From Hyphomicrobiales bacterium (GTDB lineage Bacteria > Pseudomonadota > Alphaproteobacteria > Rhizobiales > Rhizobiaceae), in assembly GCA_900473045.1 (NCBI GenBank), contig UCKS01000056.1:1-64000 (forward strand): 64,000 nt of DNA, written 5' to 3'. A program made the position numbers and the translations under genes. Every line of letters starts with the position of its first letter. Positions within the stretch are counted from its first letter, which is position 1. A model generated the notes under the pieces. That model was not told where the DNA came from. It did not search any database and was given only the letters and a program-made list of their open reading frames with translations. Positions 1-7,384 of the stretch are shown in pieces.

Positions 1-281
1 CCGCCCCAGAAGGACAGGGGGAATCCATTTTCCGGGGGCTCTCCTTCCGGTCCGCCTGACGTTCGCAGCCTCCTTATGAGAGACCACGAGGCTTCACGTG
101 GAGCGCCAGCCCTGCCTCGCCGCAAACGTCTTGCGGTGCATCCGTGACAGAACACCATGATCATCACATGGTTTTTAACGGCGGGGATTCTGGGATCAAT
201 TAATTCCAATAAAACTGTTCGATTTCAACGCAAAGATATGTAGCATCCCGTTTGAACATGCCCGCCGGAAGGGGAAAAGCC

Positions 282-734
282 ATGCTTTTGAGAATGGAAG
301 CCAAACTCGCCGGCGTCTGCACGCCGGTTTTTACCAGCCATCCGGTCCGCTGGCTGGGGCTCCTGGCACTCTGCTCTATTTTTATCCTGAGCGGCGTGAC
401 CAAGCTCCTGGATTTCAGCAGCGCCGTCGCCGAGATGGAGCGATACCAGCTTTTGCCGGCAAGGCCGATCGCCGCCGTGGTCATCCTTTTTCAGCTGAGC
501 GCTTCGGTCATGGTCATCAGCGGTTTCATGCGGTGGATCGGCGCGCTGTCTCTGGCCATGTTTACGGTGCTTGCCACATTCATTGCCTTGCGTTTCTGGG
601 AAATGCCGCTGGGGCAGGAGCGTTTCATGACGATGAACGTCTTCTTCGAGCATCTCGGCCTGGCCGGCGCCTTTCTTCTCGTCGCCTGGTACGATCTGCA
701 CAAATGGCGCCGGGGCGACAGGGACTGGAGCTGA
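282..734 (+). CDS. DoxX-like integral membrane protein
   Basis: A predicted protein of 150 residues with about four hydrophobic segments (WLGLLALCSIFILSGVTKLL near the N-terminus, then AAVVILFQLSASVMVISG, LSMFTVLATF-like and a C-terminal helix). The GxxKLxD-type turn after the first helix and the overall size fit the DoxX/MauE-like family, whose members have been linked to redox or terminal-oxidase functions; the exact role here is unknown. I chose the ATG at 282 because a purine-rich AAGGGGAA ribosome site lies just upstream; an in-frame TTG at 252 has none. It stands alone, followed by a 160-base gap. Confidence 0.7.
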   Translation: MLLRMEAKLAGVCTPVFTSHPVRWLGLLALCSIFILSGVTKLLDFSSAVAEMERYQLLPARPIAAVVILFQLSASVMVISGFMRWIGALSLAMFTVLATFIALRFWEMPLGQERFMTMNVFFEHLGLAGAFLLVAWYDLHKWRRGDRDWS

Positions 735-897
735 TCCGCTTTCTCCCTTGCCCGATCGGCTTGCTGCTCAAGCCGATACAGCGACTTTAGCGCGTCATGA
801 ATGATGCGCGGCGCTGTAATCCTGTTGCGGCCGGCATCAACGGCAGGCATTCTGCAATCTTGCCTTTCACCCCGTCCTCTCAGAAGGAATCGTACGA

Positions 898-1728
898 ATG
901 AGCAGCATCACCACAAATGACGGAACGGAAATCTTCTACAAGGATTGGGGTCCGCGCGACGCGCAGCCCATCGTCTTCCATCACGGCTGGCCACTGAGCG
1001 CCGACGACTGGGACAACCAGATGCTCTATTTTCTGGCGCAGGGATTTCGCGTTATCGCCCATGACCGCCGCGGCCATGGGCGTTCGACCCAGACATCGAG
1101 CGGCCACGAAATGGATACCTATGCCGCCGATATTGCAGCGCTTGCCGACGCGCTCGACCTCAAGAATGCCTTCCATGTCGGCCACTCCACCGGTGGCGGC
1201 GAGGTCGTCCATTATGTGGCGCGCGCCAAGCCGGGCCGGGTCGGCAAGGCCGTCATCGCCGGTGCCGTTCCGCCGGTCATGGTGAAATCCGACAGGAATC
1301 CCGGCGGGCTACCGATCGATGTCTTCGACGGCCTGCGCAGCGCCTTGCTGGCAAACCGCGCCCAGTTCTTCGTCGATGTCCCGAGCGGCCCATTCTACGG
1401 CTTCAACCGCCCCGGCGCCAAGGTTTCGCAGGGGCTGATCGACAACTGGTGGCGGCAGGGAATGATGGGCGGCGCCAATGCCCATTACGAGTGCATCAAG
1501 GCTTTTTCCGAAACCGATTTTACCGAGGACCTCAAGAAAATCGAGGTTCCGGTGCTGGTCCTGCACGGAACCGACGACCAGATCGTGCCCTATGACGACT
1601 CGGCACCGCTTTCGGCAAAGCTGCTGAAGAACGGAACGCTGAAAAGCTATGACGGACTGCCGCACGGCATGCTCTCGACGCATCCGGAGATACTCAATCC
1701 CGATATGCTGGCTTTTTTCAGGGGGTAA
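898..1728 (+). CDS. alpha/beta hydrolase, non-haem chloroperoxidase/arylesterase type
   Basis: A 276-residue soluble alpha/beta-hydrolase. The oxyanion motif HHGWP is at about 28-32, the nucleophile elbow GHSTGG has Ser97, the acid is in HGTDD (226-227) and the catalytic His256 is in LPHG. Spacing and length match the cofactor-free haloperoxidase (perhydrolase)/arylesterase family, which hydrolyses esters and can make peracids. The natural substrate cannot be read from sequence. The start at 898 is supported by AGAAGGAA about 7 bases upstream. It is monocistronic and is followed by a mosaic repeat. Confidence 0.85.
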   Translation: MSSITTNDGTEIFYKDWGPRDAQPIVFHHGWPLSADDWDNQMLYFLAQGFRVIAHDRRGHGRSTQTSSGHEMDTYAADIAALADALDLKNAFHVGHSTGGGEVVHYVARAKPGRVGKAVIAGAVPPVMVKSDRNPGGLPIDVFDGLRSALLANRAQFFVDVPSGPFYGFNRPGAKVSQGLIDNWWRQGMMGGANAHYECIKAFSETDFTEDLKKIEVPVLVLHGTDDQIVPYDDSAPLSAKLLKNGTLKSYDGLPHGMLSTHPEILNPDMLAFFRG

Positions 1729-1790
1729 CGCCTCCAAAACCCGACTGTCGATAAATCCATTTCTTGTTATCGGTAAGTCACAGGGAAACT

Positions 1791-1955
1791 CAGTGGCAGC
1801 CAAAACCACCGTCACTCCTGTGCTTGTCACAGGAGTCCAGCCAGCCCAAGTCTTTGGGCTGAAAGGGCTTTTTGACCCGACGGACGTCGGGTCACTGGAT
1901 CCCCGCCACAAGGGCGAGGATGACGGAGGGTGGGAGTGGCCGCGTCACAAAGCAA
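1791..1955. repeat. intergenic mosaic repeat, copy A
   Basis: About 165 bases of non-coding sequence with outer inverted ends (GTCACTCCTGTGCTTGTCAC at the left; CCGCCACAAGGGCGAGGATG at the right, a diverged inverse of the left end) and two internal hairpins: AGCCCAA/TTGGGCT and GACCCGAC/GTCGGGTC. A second copy with the same ends and the same two-hairpin layout lies at 3783-3960. This resembles the RIME-class intergenic mosaic elements of rhizobia. The family name is inferred; the repeat itself is seen directly. Confidence 0.75.
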
Positions 1956-1978
1956 CAATTTTGAGGCCTGTCGGCAAG

Positions 1979-2012
1979 CCAAAAACCCGGCCGCAGGAAC
2001 AGCCGGGCTCTC
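1979..2012 (-). terminator. terminator of the small exported protein gene
   Basis: Read on the minus strand, AGCCCGGC and GCCGGGTT can pair as an 8-bp stem around a 9-base region, followed by a T run. It lies about 25 bases beyond the stop of the small gene at 2038-2214. Confidence 0.7.
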
Positions 2013-2037
2013 GGGGAGGAAATTAGAAACAGCGCGC

Positions 2038-2214
2038 CTATTCGCAGACGCGGATCTTCTTGACGATCAGGTTGCCGTTATAATCGTAGGTTCTGACCTT
2101 CTTGACATAGCAATAGGGCTTGCAGTCGTCGCTGTAGTAGCCGGCCTGCGAGGGGGCTGCAAAAGACGCGGCGGCAATGATGGCAACGGCGGCGGTCAGA
2201 ACGAACTTGCGCAT
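2038..2214 (-). CDS. small exported cysteine-containing protein
   Basis: A 58-residue protein with a clear signal peptide: MRKF, a hydrophobic run VLTAAVAIIAAASFAA, and a likely cleavage after PSQA at about residue 24. The mature part is only ~34 residues, basic and tyrosine-rich, with three cysteines (YSDDCKPYCYVKK... ending VCE). I recognise no family. The start at 2214 is chosen because AAGGAGAG lies 7 bases upstream; a longer in-frame start would put the charged MRDAHPQEF before the signal. It has its own terminator and is divergent from leuB. Confidence 0.7.
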   Translation of the reverse strand: MRKFVLTAAVAIIAAASFAAPSQAGYYSDDCKPYCYVKKVRTYDYNGNLIVKKIRVCE

Positions 2215-2284
2215 GCGGGGTCTCTCCTTGAATTCCTGCGGATGAGCGTCCCTCATCCAGTGACCGGACTATCCCACGCGCTGG

Positions 2285-2331
2285 AATGCCGGCGCTGTTC
2301 CGGATGGAACAGGAAGCTGTCGTCCGGCATT
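2285..2331. other. nested inverted repeat in the leuB upstream gap
   Basis: The 304-base gap 2215-2518 carries no gene. Inside it, AATGCCGG at 2285 pairs with CCGGCATT at 2324, and within that CTGTTCC GGAT GGAACAG forms a second perfect 7-bp hairpin. The rest of the gap should hold the divergent promoters of the small exported protein and leuB; I could not pick convincing -35/-10 boxes. Confidence 0.5.
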
Positions 2332-2518
2332 GATTATCCACGAAGCTGGCAAGACCGCCCCATGGAAGCCTCTCACGTCCGGATAGCCCTCACTCGTTCC
2401 GGCGGGAACTGACGGTTCGCGCACAATTCTTTCCAAAACCGCATTTTCCTTGAACGGAAGTTGCGTTAAGAACGCGCCAACATCTGACACGCCCACCCTT
2501 CGATATAAGGAATGCCCC

Positions 2519-3631
2519 ATGACAGTGCGCAATCTTTTCCTTCTGCCCGGCGACGGCATCGGCCCGGAAGCCATGGCGGAAGTCCGCAAAATCATCGCCT
2601 ATATGAACGCCGAGATGGCCGGCGGCTTCACGACCGACGAAGGTCTGGTCGGCGGGTCTGCCTATGACGCCCACGGCGCGGCGATTTCCGATGCCGACAT
2701 GGAAAAGGCGATGGCAGCGGACGCTGTCCTGTTCGGCGCCGTCGGCGGCCCGAAATGGGATGATGTTCCCTACGAGGTACGCCCGGAAGCAGGCCTGCTG
2801 CGCCTGCGCAAGGACATGCAGCTGTTTGCCAACCTGCGCCCCGCGATCTGCTACCCGGCGCTCTCCGATGCCTCGTCGCTGAAGCCCGAGCTGGTCGAAG
2901 GCCTCGATATCCTGATCGTGCGCGAGCTGACCGGCGGCGTCTATTTCGGCGAGCCGAAGGAAATCATCGATCTTGGCAACGGCCAGAAGCGCGGCATCGA
3001 TACGCAGGTCTATGACACCTACGAGATCGAGCGCATTGCCGGCGTCGCCTTTGAGCTGGCCCGCACCCGCGGCAATCGCGTCTGCTCGATGGAAAAGCGC
3101 AACGTCATGAAATCCGGCGTCTTGTGGAACCAGGTGGTGACCGCGACGCACAAGGCAAAGTATTCCGACGTCGCACTCGACCACATGCTGGCCGATGCCG
3201 GCGGCATGCAGCTCGTACGTGCGCCAAAACAGTTCGACGTCATCGTCACCGACAACCTGTTCGGCGACATGCTGTCCGACGTTGCCGCCATGCTCACCGG
3301 TTCGCTCGGCATGCTGCCGTCGGCCTCGCTCGGCGCACCCGACGCCAAGTCCGGCAAGCGCAAGGCGCTCTATGAGCCGGTGCACGGCTCGGCCCCGGAC
3401 ATTGCCGGCAAGGGCATTGCCAACCCGATCGCGATGATCGCCTCGTTTGCCATGTGCCTGCGCTACTCTTTCAACCTTGTGACGGAAGCCGACAACCTGG
3501 AAAAGGCGATCGCCAACGTACTCGACAAGGGCATCCGCACCGGCGACATCATGGCCGACGGCGCCCGCCAGGTCGGCACCGTCGAGATGGGCGATGCGAT
3601 TCTTGCCGAATTCAAGACGCTTTCGGCTTAA
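2519..3631 (+). CDS. leuB: 3-isopropylmalate dehydrogenase
   Basis: A 370-residue cytoplasmic beta-decarboxylating dehydrogenase of leucine synthesis: (2R,3S)-3-isopropylmalate + NAD+ to 2-oxoisocaproate + CO2. The N-terminal [10 protein letters not shown] motif, [12 protein letters not shown], and the signature [27 protein letters not shown] with its metal-binding Asp residues are all visible, and [18 protein letters not shown] is in the C-terminal third. Length matches the family. The ATG at 2519 has ATAAGGA 7 bases upstream; the reading frame extends further but without homology. No leucine-rich leader peptide is visible upstream. Confidence 0.97.
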   Translation: MTVRNLFLLPGDGIGPEAMAEVRKIIAYMNAEMAGGFTTDEGLVGGSAYDAHGAAISDADMEKAMAADAVLFGAVGGPKWDDVPYEVRPEAGLLRLRKDMQLFANLRPAICYPALSDASSLKPELVEGLDILIVRELTGGVYFGEPKEIIDLGNGQKRGIDTQVYDTYEIERIAGVAFELARTRGNRVCSMEKRNVMKSGVLWNQVVTATHKAKYSDVALDHMLADAGGMQLVRAPKQFDVIVTDNLFGDMLSDVAAMLTGSLGMLPSASLGAPDAKSGKRKALYEPVHGSAPDIAGKGIANPIAMIASFAMCLRYSFNLVTEADNLEKAIANVLDKGIRTGDIMADGARQVGTVEMGDAILAEFKTLSA

Positions 3632-3677
3632 GACCGGCTGCTTCGTCCGAAGGCCGGAAGGACCGTCTTCAAAACAT

Positions 3678-3703
3678 CCCTTCCCATAAGGGGAAGGGCT
3701 TAT
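3678..3703 (+). terminator. probable leuB terminator
   Basis: CCCTTCCC and GGGAAGGG form an 8-bp hairpin with a 5-base loop, about 45 bases after the leuB stop, followed by CTTATTC rather than a clean T run. Confidence 0.5.
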
Positions 3704-3782
3704 TCGAGGCATCCGGCCAAGCGCGTCGGGTGCCATTTTTATTTGTTGGGGTTGATTCAATGTCATCAGCTCACACTTTGTA

Positions 3783-3960
3783 GCCATGAGCTGGCCTTTC
3801 ACCCTTCGTCATTCCTGTGCCTGTCACAGGAATCCAGCCACGCGACGTCCGTCGCGTGAAAGGAGTCTTTTCGCAGCGCAGACGCGCTGCGACTGGATCC
3901 CCGCCACAAGGGCGAGGATGACGGGAGGGTGGAAGTGGCCATCGGTGACCACAACTCTCC
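3783..3960. repeat. intergenic mosaic repeat, copy B
   Basis: This second copy of the element at 1791-1955 fills most of the 348-base gap between leuB and the PAP2 gene. The ends are nearly identical (CATTCCTGTGCCTGTCACAG; CCGCCACAAGGGCGAGGATG). The two internal hairpins have different sequences, CACGCGAC/GTCGCGTG and CGCAGCGC/GCGCTGCG, yet both are perfectly paired. It ends just before the ribosome site of the PAP2 gene. Confidence 0.75.
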
Positions 3961-3979
3961 ATCCCGGAAGTCGAAATCC

Positions 3980-4675
3980 ATGAACCGACCCCTCTCATCG
4001 TCTCTCTGGTTGCTGCTGGCGGCCGCCCTGTTGGTGGCGGCCTTGCTTCCCTTCGACGGCCTCATCTCGCAGACGGCGCAGGCGCTGCCGGGTGGGGTCG
4101 TTGCCTTCAACAGGCGGATCACCGATTTCGGCACATTTGCCTGGATGATCTACGGCTCCGGCTCGATCGTCATCATCGCCTATATCCTCCACCGGGTATC
4201 GCGCAGCGACGGGTTGTCGTCGAAGACCAAGACCGGTTGGCGGCTGGCCCTGTATTTTCTTGTGACGATCGGCAGCGCCAGCATCGTGGTGCATCTGGCA
4301 AAGCTTATCATCGGCCGGGCGCGGCCGGAGCTTTTTGCCGAATATGGCGCCCACAGCATAGCGTTCTTCTCCGGTCACGACTGGGTGTTCCAGAGTTTCC
4401 CGTCCGGCCATTCGGCGGCTGTCGGCTCGTTTTTCGGAGCATTCTCGATGCTTGCCCCGCGGCTACGCATCGTCTTTGCGCTCGCAGCCCTCGCAATCGG
4501 TATCACCCGGATCGTGGTGGGCGCGCACTATCCCAGCGATGTGGCGGCCGGGCTGCTTTTGGGATTGTGGACGGCACTGATGACGGCCTTCTTCTTTGCC
4601 CGCCGGAACTGGTTGTTCCGGCTGGACGAGAAGGGCTGGCCACGGACGAAGAACAGTTTCCAGACTTCCAACTGA
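3980..4675 (+). CDS. PAP2-family membrane phosphatase
   Basis: A 231-residue membrane protein with about six hydrophobic segments. All three PAP2 motifs are present: K-x6-RP as KLIIGRARP (108-116), PSGH (141-144) and the SRxxxGxHxxxD-type TRIVVGAHYPSD (176-187) with His183. Such enzymes dephosphorylate lipid phosphates (phosphatidate, undecaprenyl-PP, or lipid A phosphates) on the outer face of the inner membrane; the substrate is not predictable. The ATG at 3980 is chosen because it begins a typical membrane-entry N-terminus; upstream sequence belongs to the mosaic repeat. Confidence 0.88.
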   Translation: MNRPLSSSLWLLLAAALLVAALLPFDGLISQTAQALPGGVVAFNRRITDFGTFAWMIYGSGSIVIIAYILHRVSRSDGLSSKTKTGWRLALYFLVTIGSASIVVHLAKLIIGRARPELFAEYGAHSIAFFSGHDWVFQSFPSGHSAAVGSFFGAFSMLAPRLRIVFALAALAIGITRIVVGAHYPSDVAAGLLLGLWTALMTAFFFARRNWLFRLDEKGWPRTKNSFQTSN

Positions 4676-4691
4676 GGCCCACGAATGAATG

Positions 4692-4727
4692 AAAAAGCCC
4701 GGCGCAAGGGGCTGCGCCGGGCTTTTT
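4692..4727. terminator. bidirectional terminator
   Basis: AAAAAGCCCGGCGCA and its perfect complement form a 15-bp stem with a 6-base loop. The A run on one side and T run on the other let it serve both the PAP2 gene (+) and the convergent MHS transporter gene (-). Confidence 0.9.
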
Positions 4728-4748
4728 CGTATCGATATCCGACCGGGA

Positions 4749-6635
4749 TCAATCCATGGTGTGGATATCGCGATCCTTGGTTTCGGGCAGGAACAGCATA
4801 CCGATCACCAGCGTGATGCCGGCGAACACGATCGGGTACCAGAGGCCATAGTAGATATCGCCCTGGGCGGCACTCATCGCGAAGGCCGTTGCGGGCAACA
4901 GGCCACCGAACCAGCCATTACCGATATGGTAGGGCAGGGACATGCCGGTGTAGCGGATGCGGGTCGGGAACAGTTCGACCAGCAGTGCTGCGATCGGGCC
5001 GTAGACCATCGTCACATAGATGACGAGCACGGTGAGCACGGCGATGACGCCAAGCCAGCTGACCCTGGCCGGATCGGCAACCATGGTGAAGGAGCCGCCC
5101 TTGTCGATGGTGTAGACCGGCATTTCGGTGACGCCTGCGGCTTCCTCGGCCGTCAGGAGCTTGGCCGCAACCAGCTGCTCGCCGGTCATGCTTGCCTTGT
5201 CGCCACCGCGAACGGCTGCGGCATCGAGCGTCAATTCCGGATTGGCGGCAACGAAGCCGTCAAGCTTGCTTTCCGGAACCTTTGCAGCACCACGAACGAG
5301 CGGATAGCCGGCATCGTGGAGGGCAATGTTGATCTGCTTTTCGAAGGTTGCACCCGATGCCTTGGCCTTGTCGCCAGCAGCAATCGCGTCGTAGCCAGTG
5401 ACCGTTTCCTCGCCGATCTTGACGGTTGCCGGCGTGCCGGCAGGACCGGGGACGACGTCATACGGAACCGAGTTGCGCGTCAGGAACGACGTTGCGATAT
5501 CGCAGGATGTCGTGAACTTCGCCGTGCCTGTCGGGTTGAACTGGAACTTGCAGTCGTCCGGAGCGGCAGTGACCGTCGCGCGGATGGTTTCCTGCGCTTC
5601 GGCGAGCGCCGGGTTGCCGGCCCAGGTCAAGGCCTTGAACAGCGGGAAGTAGGTGAGCATGGCAAGAACCAGACCAGCCATGATGATCGGCTTGCGGCCG
5701 ATCCTGTCCGACAGCGCCCCGAACACCACAAAGAAGCCGGTGCCGATCAACAGCGATATGGCCACCATGATGTTGGCCGACTGGCCGTCCACCTTCAGGA
5801 TGTTCTGCAGGAAGAACAGCGCGTAGAACTGGCCGGTGTACCAGACGACGGCCTGGCCGACGACGGCGCCGAACAAGGCCAGAAGCGCGATCTTGGCGTT
5901 TCTCCACTGACCGAAAGCCTCCGTCAGCGGTGCCTTGGAGCCCTTGCCTTCTTCCTTCATCTTCTTGAAGGCCGGCGATTCATTCATCTTCAGGCGGATC
6001 CAGACGGAAACGCCGAGCAGGATGAACGAGAGCAGGAACGGAATGCGCCAGCCCCAGGCGGCAAAGGCTTCCTTGCCCAGCATCATCTGCACGGCAACGA
6101 TGACCACCAACGACAGGAACAGGCCGAGCGTCGCCGTCGTCTGGATCCAGGAGGTGAAATAACCGCGCCGCCCCTGTGGCGCATGTTCGGCCACATAGGT
6201 GGCAGCACCGCCATATTCGCCGCCGAGCGCCAGGCCCTGCAGCATGCGCAGCACGATCAGAAGGATCGGAGCGGCGATGCCGATCGAGGCGGCACCGGGC
6301 AGGATGCCGACGAGGAACGTCGACAGGCCCATGATGACGATGGTGACGAGGAAGGTATATTTTCGGCCGACGAGATCGCCGAGACGGCCAAACACCAGCG
6401 CGCCGAACGGACGCACGAGGAAGCCTGCCGCAAACGCCAGAAGGGCGAAGATGTTACGGGTGGTTTCCGGATATTGGGAAAAGAAGGTCGCACCGATATA
6501 GACGGCCAGCGAACCGTAGAGATAGAAATCGTACCATTCGAAGATCGTGCCGAGCGAAGAGGCGAAAATCACCTTCTTCTGCTCGCCCGTCATCGGTGCA
6601 GCCTTTGCACCGGGCGCTACTGCGACATCTGCCAT
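4749..6635 (-). CDS. MHS-family MFS metabolite:H+ symporter with a large extra loop
   Basis: A 628-residue major-facilitator transporter of the metabolite:H+ symporter type (ShiA/ProP/KgtP relatives), visible from IFEWYDFYLYG in helix 1, RPFGALVFGRLGDLVGRK after helix 2, QGLALGGEYGGA in helix 4/5 and SDRIGRKP between helices 8 and 9. Family members usually have 420-450 residues. Here about 180 residues (roughly 341-524) are inserted between helices 9 and 10, on the predicted periplasmic side, including two cysteines (Cys362, Cys378). The transported substrate is unknown. The start at 6635 has GGAGGA upstream. Confidence 0.85.
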   Translation of the reverse strand: MADVAVAPGAKAAPMTGEQKKVIFASSLGTIFEWYDFYLYGSLAVYIGATFFSQYPETTRNIFALLAFAAGFLVRPFGALVFGRLGDLVGRKYTFLVTIVIMGLSTFLVGILPGAASIGIAAPILLIVLRMLQGLALGGEYGGAATYVAEHAPQGRRGYFTSWIQTTATLGLFLSLVVIVAVQMMLGKEAFAAWGWRIPFLLSFILLGVSVWIRLKMNESPAFKKMKEEGKGSKAPLTEAFGQWRNAKIALLALFGAVVGQAVVWYTGQFYALFFLQNILKVDGQSANIMVAISLLIGTGFFVVFGALSDRIGRKPIIMAGLVLAMLTYFPLFKALTWAGNPALAEAQETIRATVTAAPDDCKFQFNPTGTAKFTTSCDIATSFLTRNSVPYDVVPGPAGTPATVKIGEETVTGYDAIAAGDKAKASGATFEKQINIALHDAGYPLVRGAAKVPESKLDGFVAANPELTLDAAAVRGGDKASMTGEQLVAAKLLTAEEAAGVTEMPVYTIDKGGSFTMVADPARVSWLGVIAVLTVLVIYVTMVYGPIAALLVELFPTRIRYTGMSLPYHIGNGWFGGLLPATAFAMSAAQGDIYYGLWYPIVFAGITLVIGMLFLPETKDRDIHTMD

Positions 6636-6796
6636 TTCGTTTGTCCTCCACTCAAAAACGGCTTTGCGCGCACCCTCAGTTGCCCCCGAATCCTCCCTGA
6701 TTCGAAAGCGGAATGCGCCATGAAACCAAAATGGCAGAAAACCCCCGGGGGTGGCAGAGCGGCTTTGGGATTATGACTTTAGTCGAATGCGACCGA

Positions 6797-6886
6797 TCAG
6801 GCGCGCAGCGCAGCGGCAAAGGTGATCAGAAGCACGACCACCGGCGAGCCCGCCCGGCGAAGATCCGCGAGGATGAAACGGGTCAT
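6797..6886 (-). pseudogene. possible 29-residue remnant of an ABC permease N-terminus
   Basis: ATG at 6886 is preceded by GAGGTGA at a good distance and opens a short frame, MTRFILADLRRAGSPVVVLL and nine more residues, ending at TGA 6797-6799. From memory it resembles the start of MacB/FtsX-type permeases found in rhizobia, but no homology continues past the stop. It may be a decayed gene, a real micro-protein, or chance. The surrounding gap 6636-7103 otherwise shows no recognisable gene; it must include the promoter of the transporter gene. Confidence 0.25.
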
Positions 6887-7103
6887 GCCGCCTCACCTCT
6901 TTTCGCCGCTGACCTCTTTCCAAAGTGTCCTCGTGGATGAGAGGCTGCCTGGCGTGTGCCGCCGATGAGCCGGACGGGGATCATCGCTTTTTGGTTTGCT
7001 TTCGAGCTGACGGCTCGCAAGCGTCAGCCGCATGACACCTTGCGTAACGTCTTGAGCGAGCGGGGGCGCCATGTCTTCGCGACCGTCATTTCTCGCTTGC
7101 CTG

Positions 7104-7131
7104 TTGACTCCGCGCCAAAACCGCGTATGAG
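7104..7131 (+). promoter_or_regulatory. predicted promoter of the asd leader/asd transcript
   Basis: TTGACT (7104-7109), a 16-base spacer, then TATGAG (7126-7131). A start near 7138 would place the leader-peptide ribosome site AAAAGGA (7141-7147) almost at the 5' end of the RNA, as in classical attenuators. Confidence 0.5.
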
Positions 7132-7153
7132 CAGCAGCGGAAAAGGACCCACC

Positions 7154-7273
7154 ATGCACCGTTTTGGTTACGCCATCGCTGCGCTGATCGCCCCGTCATT
7201 TGTTGCCGGGCGGGTTCGTTCTTTCTCGATATTTTCCAAAACAATGGCCAAAACGACGACGAAAACCGTCTGA
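7154..7273 (+). CDS. putative attenuator leader peptide for asd, rich in Thr/Lys/Met
   Basis: A 39-residue frame with a good ribosome site (AAAAGGA, 6 bases before ATG). Its C-terminal twelve residues read SKTMAKTTTKTV: five Thr, three Lys and one Met in eleven positions. These are the end products of the aspartate pathway that the next gene, asd, feeds. All three Lys codons are AAA and Thr uses ACA and ACG, unlike the G/C-ending usage of neighbours. Two hairpins (7294-7312 and 7316-7344) lie between its stop and asd. The regulatory role is inference; it could also be a short exported peptide, since the N-terminal half is hydrophobic. Confidence 0.5.
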   Translation: MHRFGYAIAALIAPSFVAGRVRSFSIFSKTMAKTTTKTV

Positions 7274-7293
7274 CGTCTCTGGCCACCGCTCTC

Positions 7294-7344
7294 TCCCCGG
7301 CACGGCCGGGGACCCGAAACCCGCGCCTTTGGCCGGCGGGTTTC
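7294..7344 (+). promoter_or_regulatory. tandem hairpins in the asd leader (possible attenuator)
   Basis: TCCCCGGC ACG GCCGGGGA (7294-7312) is immediately followed by GAAACCCGC...GCGGGTTTC (7316-7344, perfect 9-bp stem, 11-base loop, then TTTCCCCC). GCCGG at 7305 can also pair with CCGGC at 7333, so the hairpins could be mutually exclusive with an alternative fold. The final T run is weak (3 T), as is common in GC-rich alphaproteobacteria. Confidence 0.4.
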
Positions 7345-7384
7345 CCCCAAAGCCCCGCGGAGAGACAGAAAGAGAGCAAAGACA

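Noticed and set aside
1-33. A possible minus-strand gene start at the left window edge (ATG at 33, MDSPCPSGA)
   Set aside because: Only a few codons are visible, the purine-rich sequence is too far upstream, and no family can be recognised.
1-281. Riboswitch or tRNA in the first 281 bases
   Set aside because: I compared the GC-rich segments with cobalamin, SAM and TPP signatures and with tRNA arms; none fits.
2390-3802. A 470-codon minus-strand frame opposite leuB
   Set aside because: LeuB has all catalytic motifs on the plus strand; the opposite frame has none.
4689-6776. A 695-codon plus-strand open frame
   Set aside because: It is antisense to the MHS transporter gene, whose twelve-helix protein has clear family motifs. 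The mirror frame is His/Asp/Arg-rich with no domain, typical of a GC-rich shadow.
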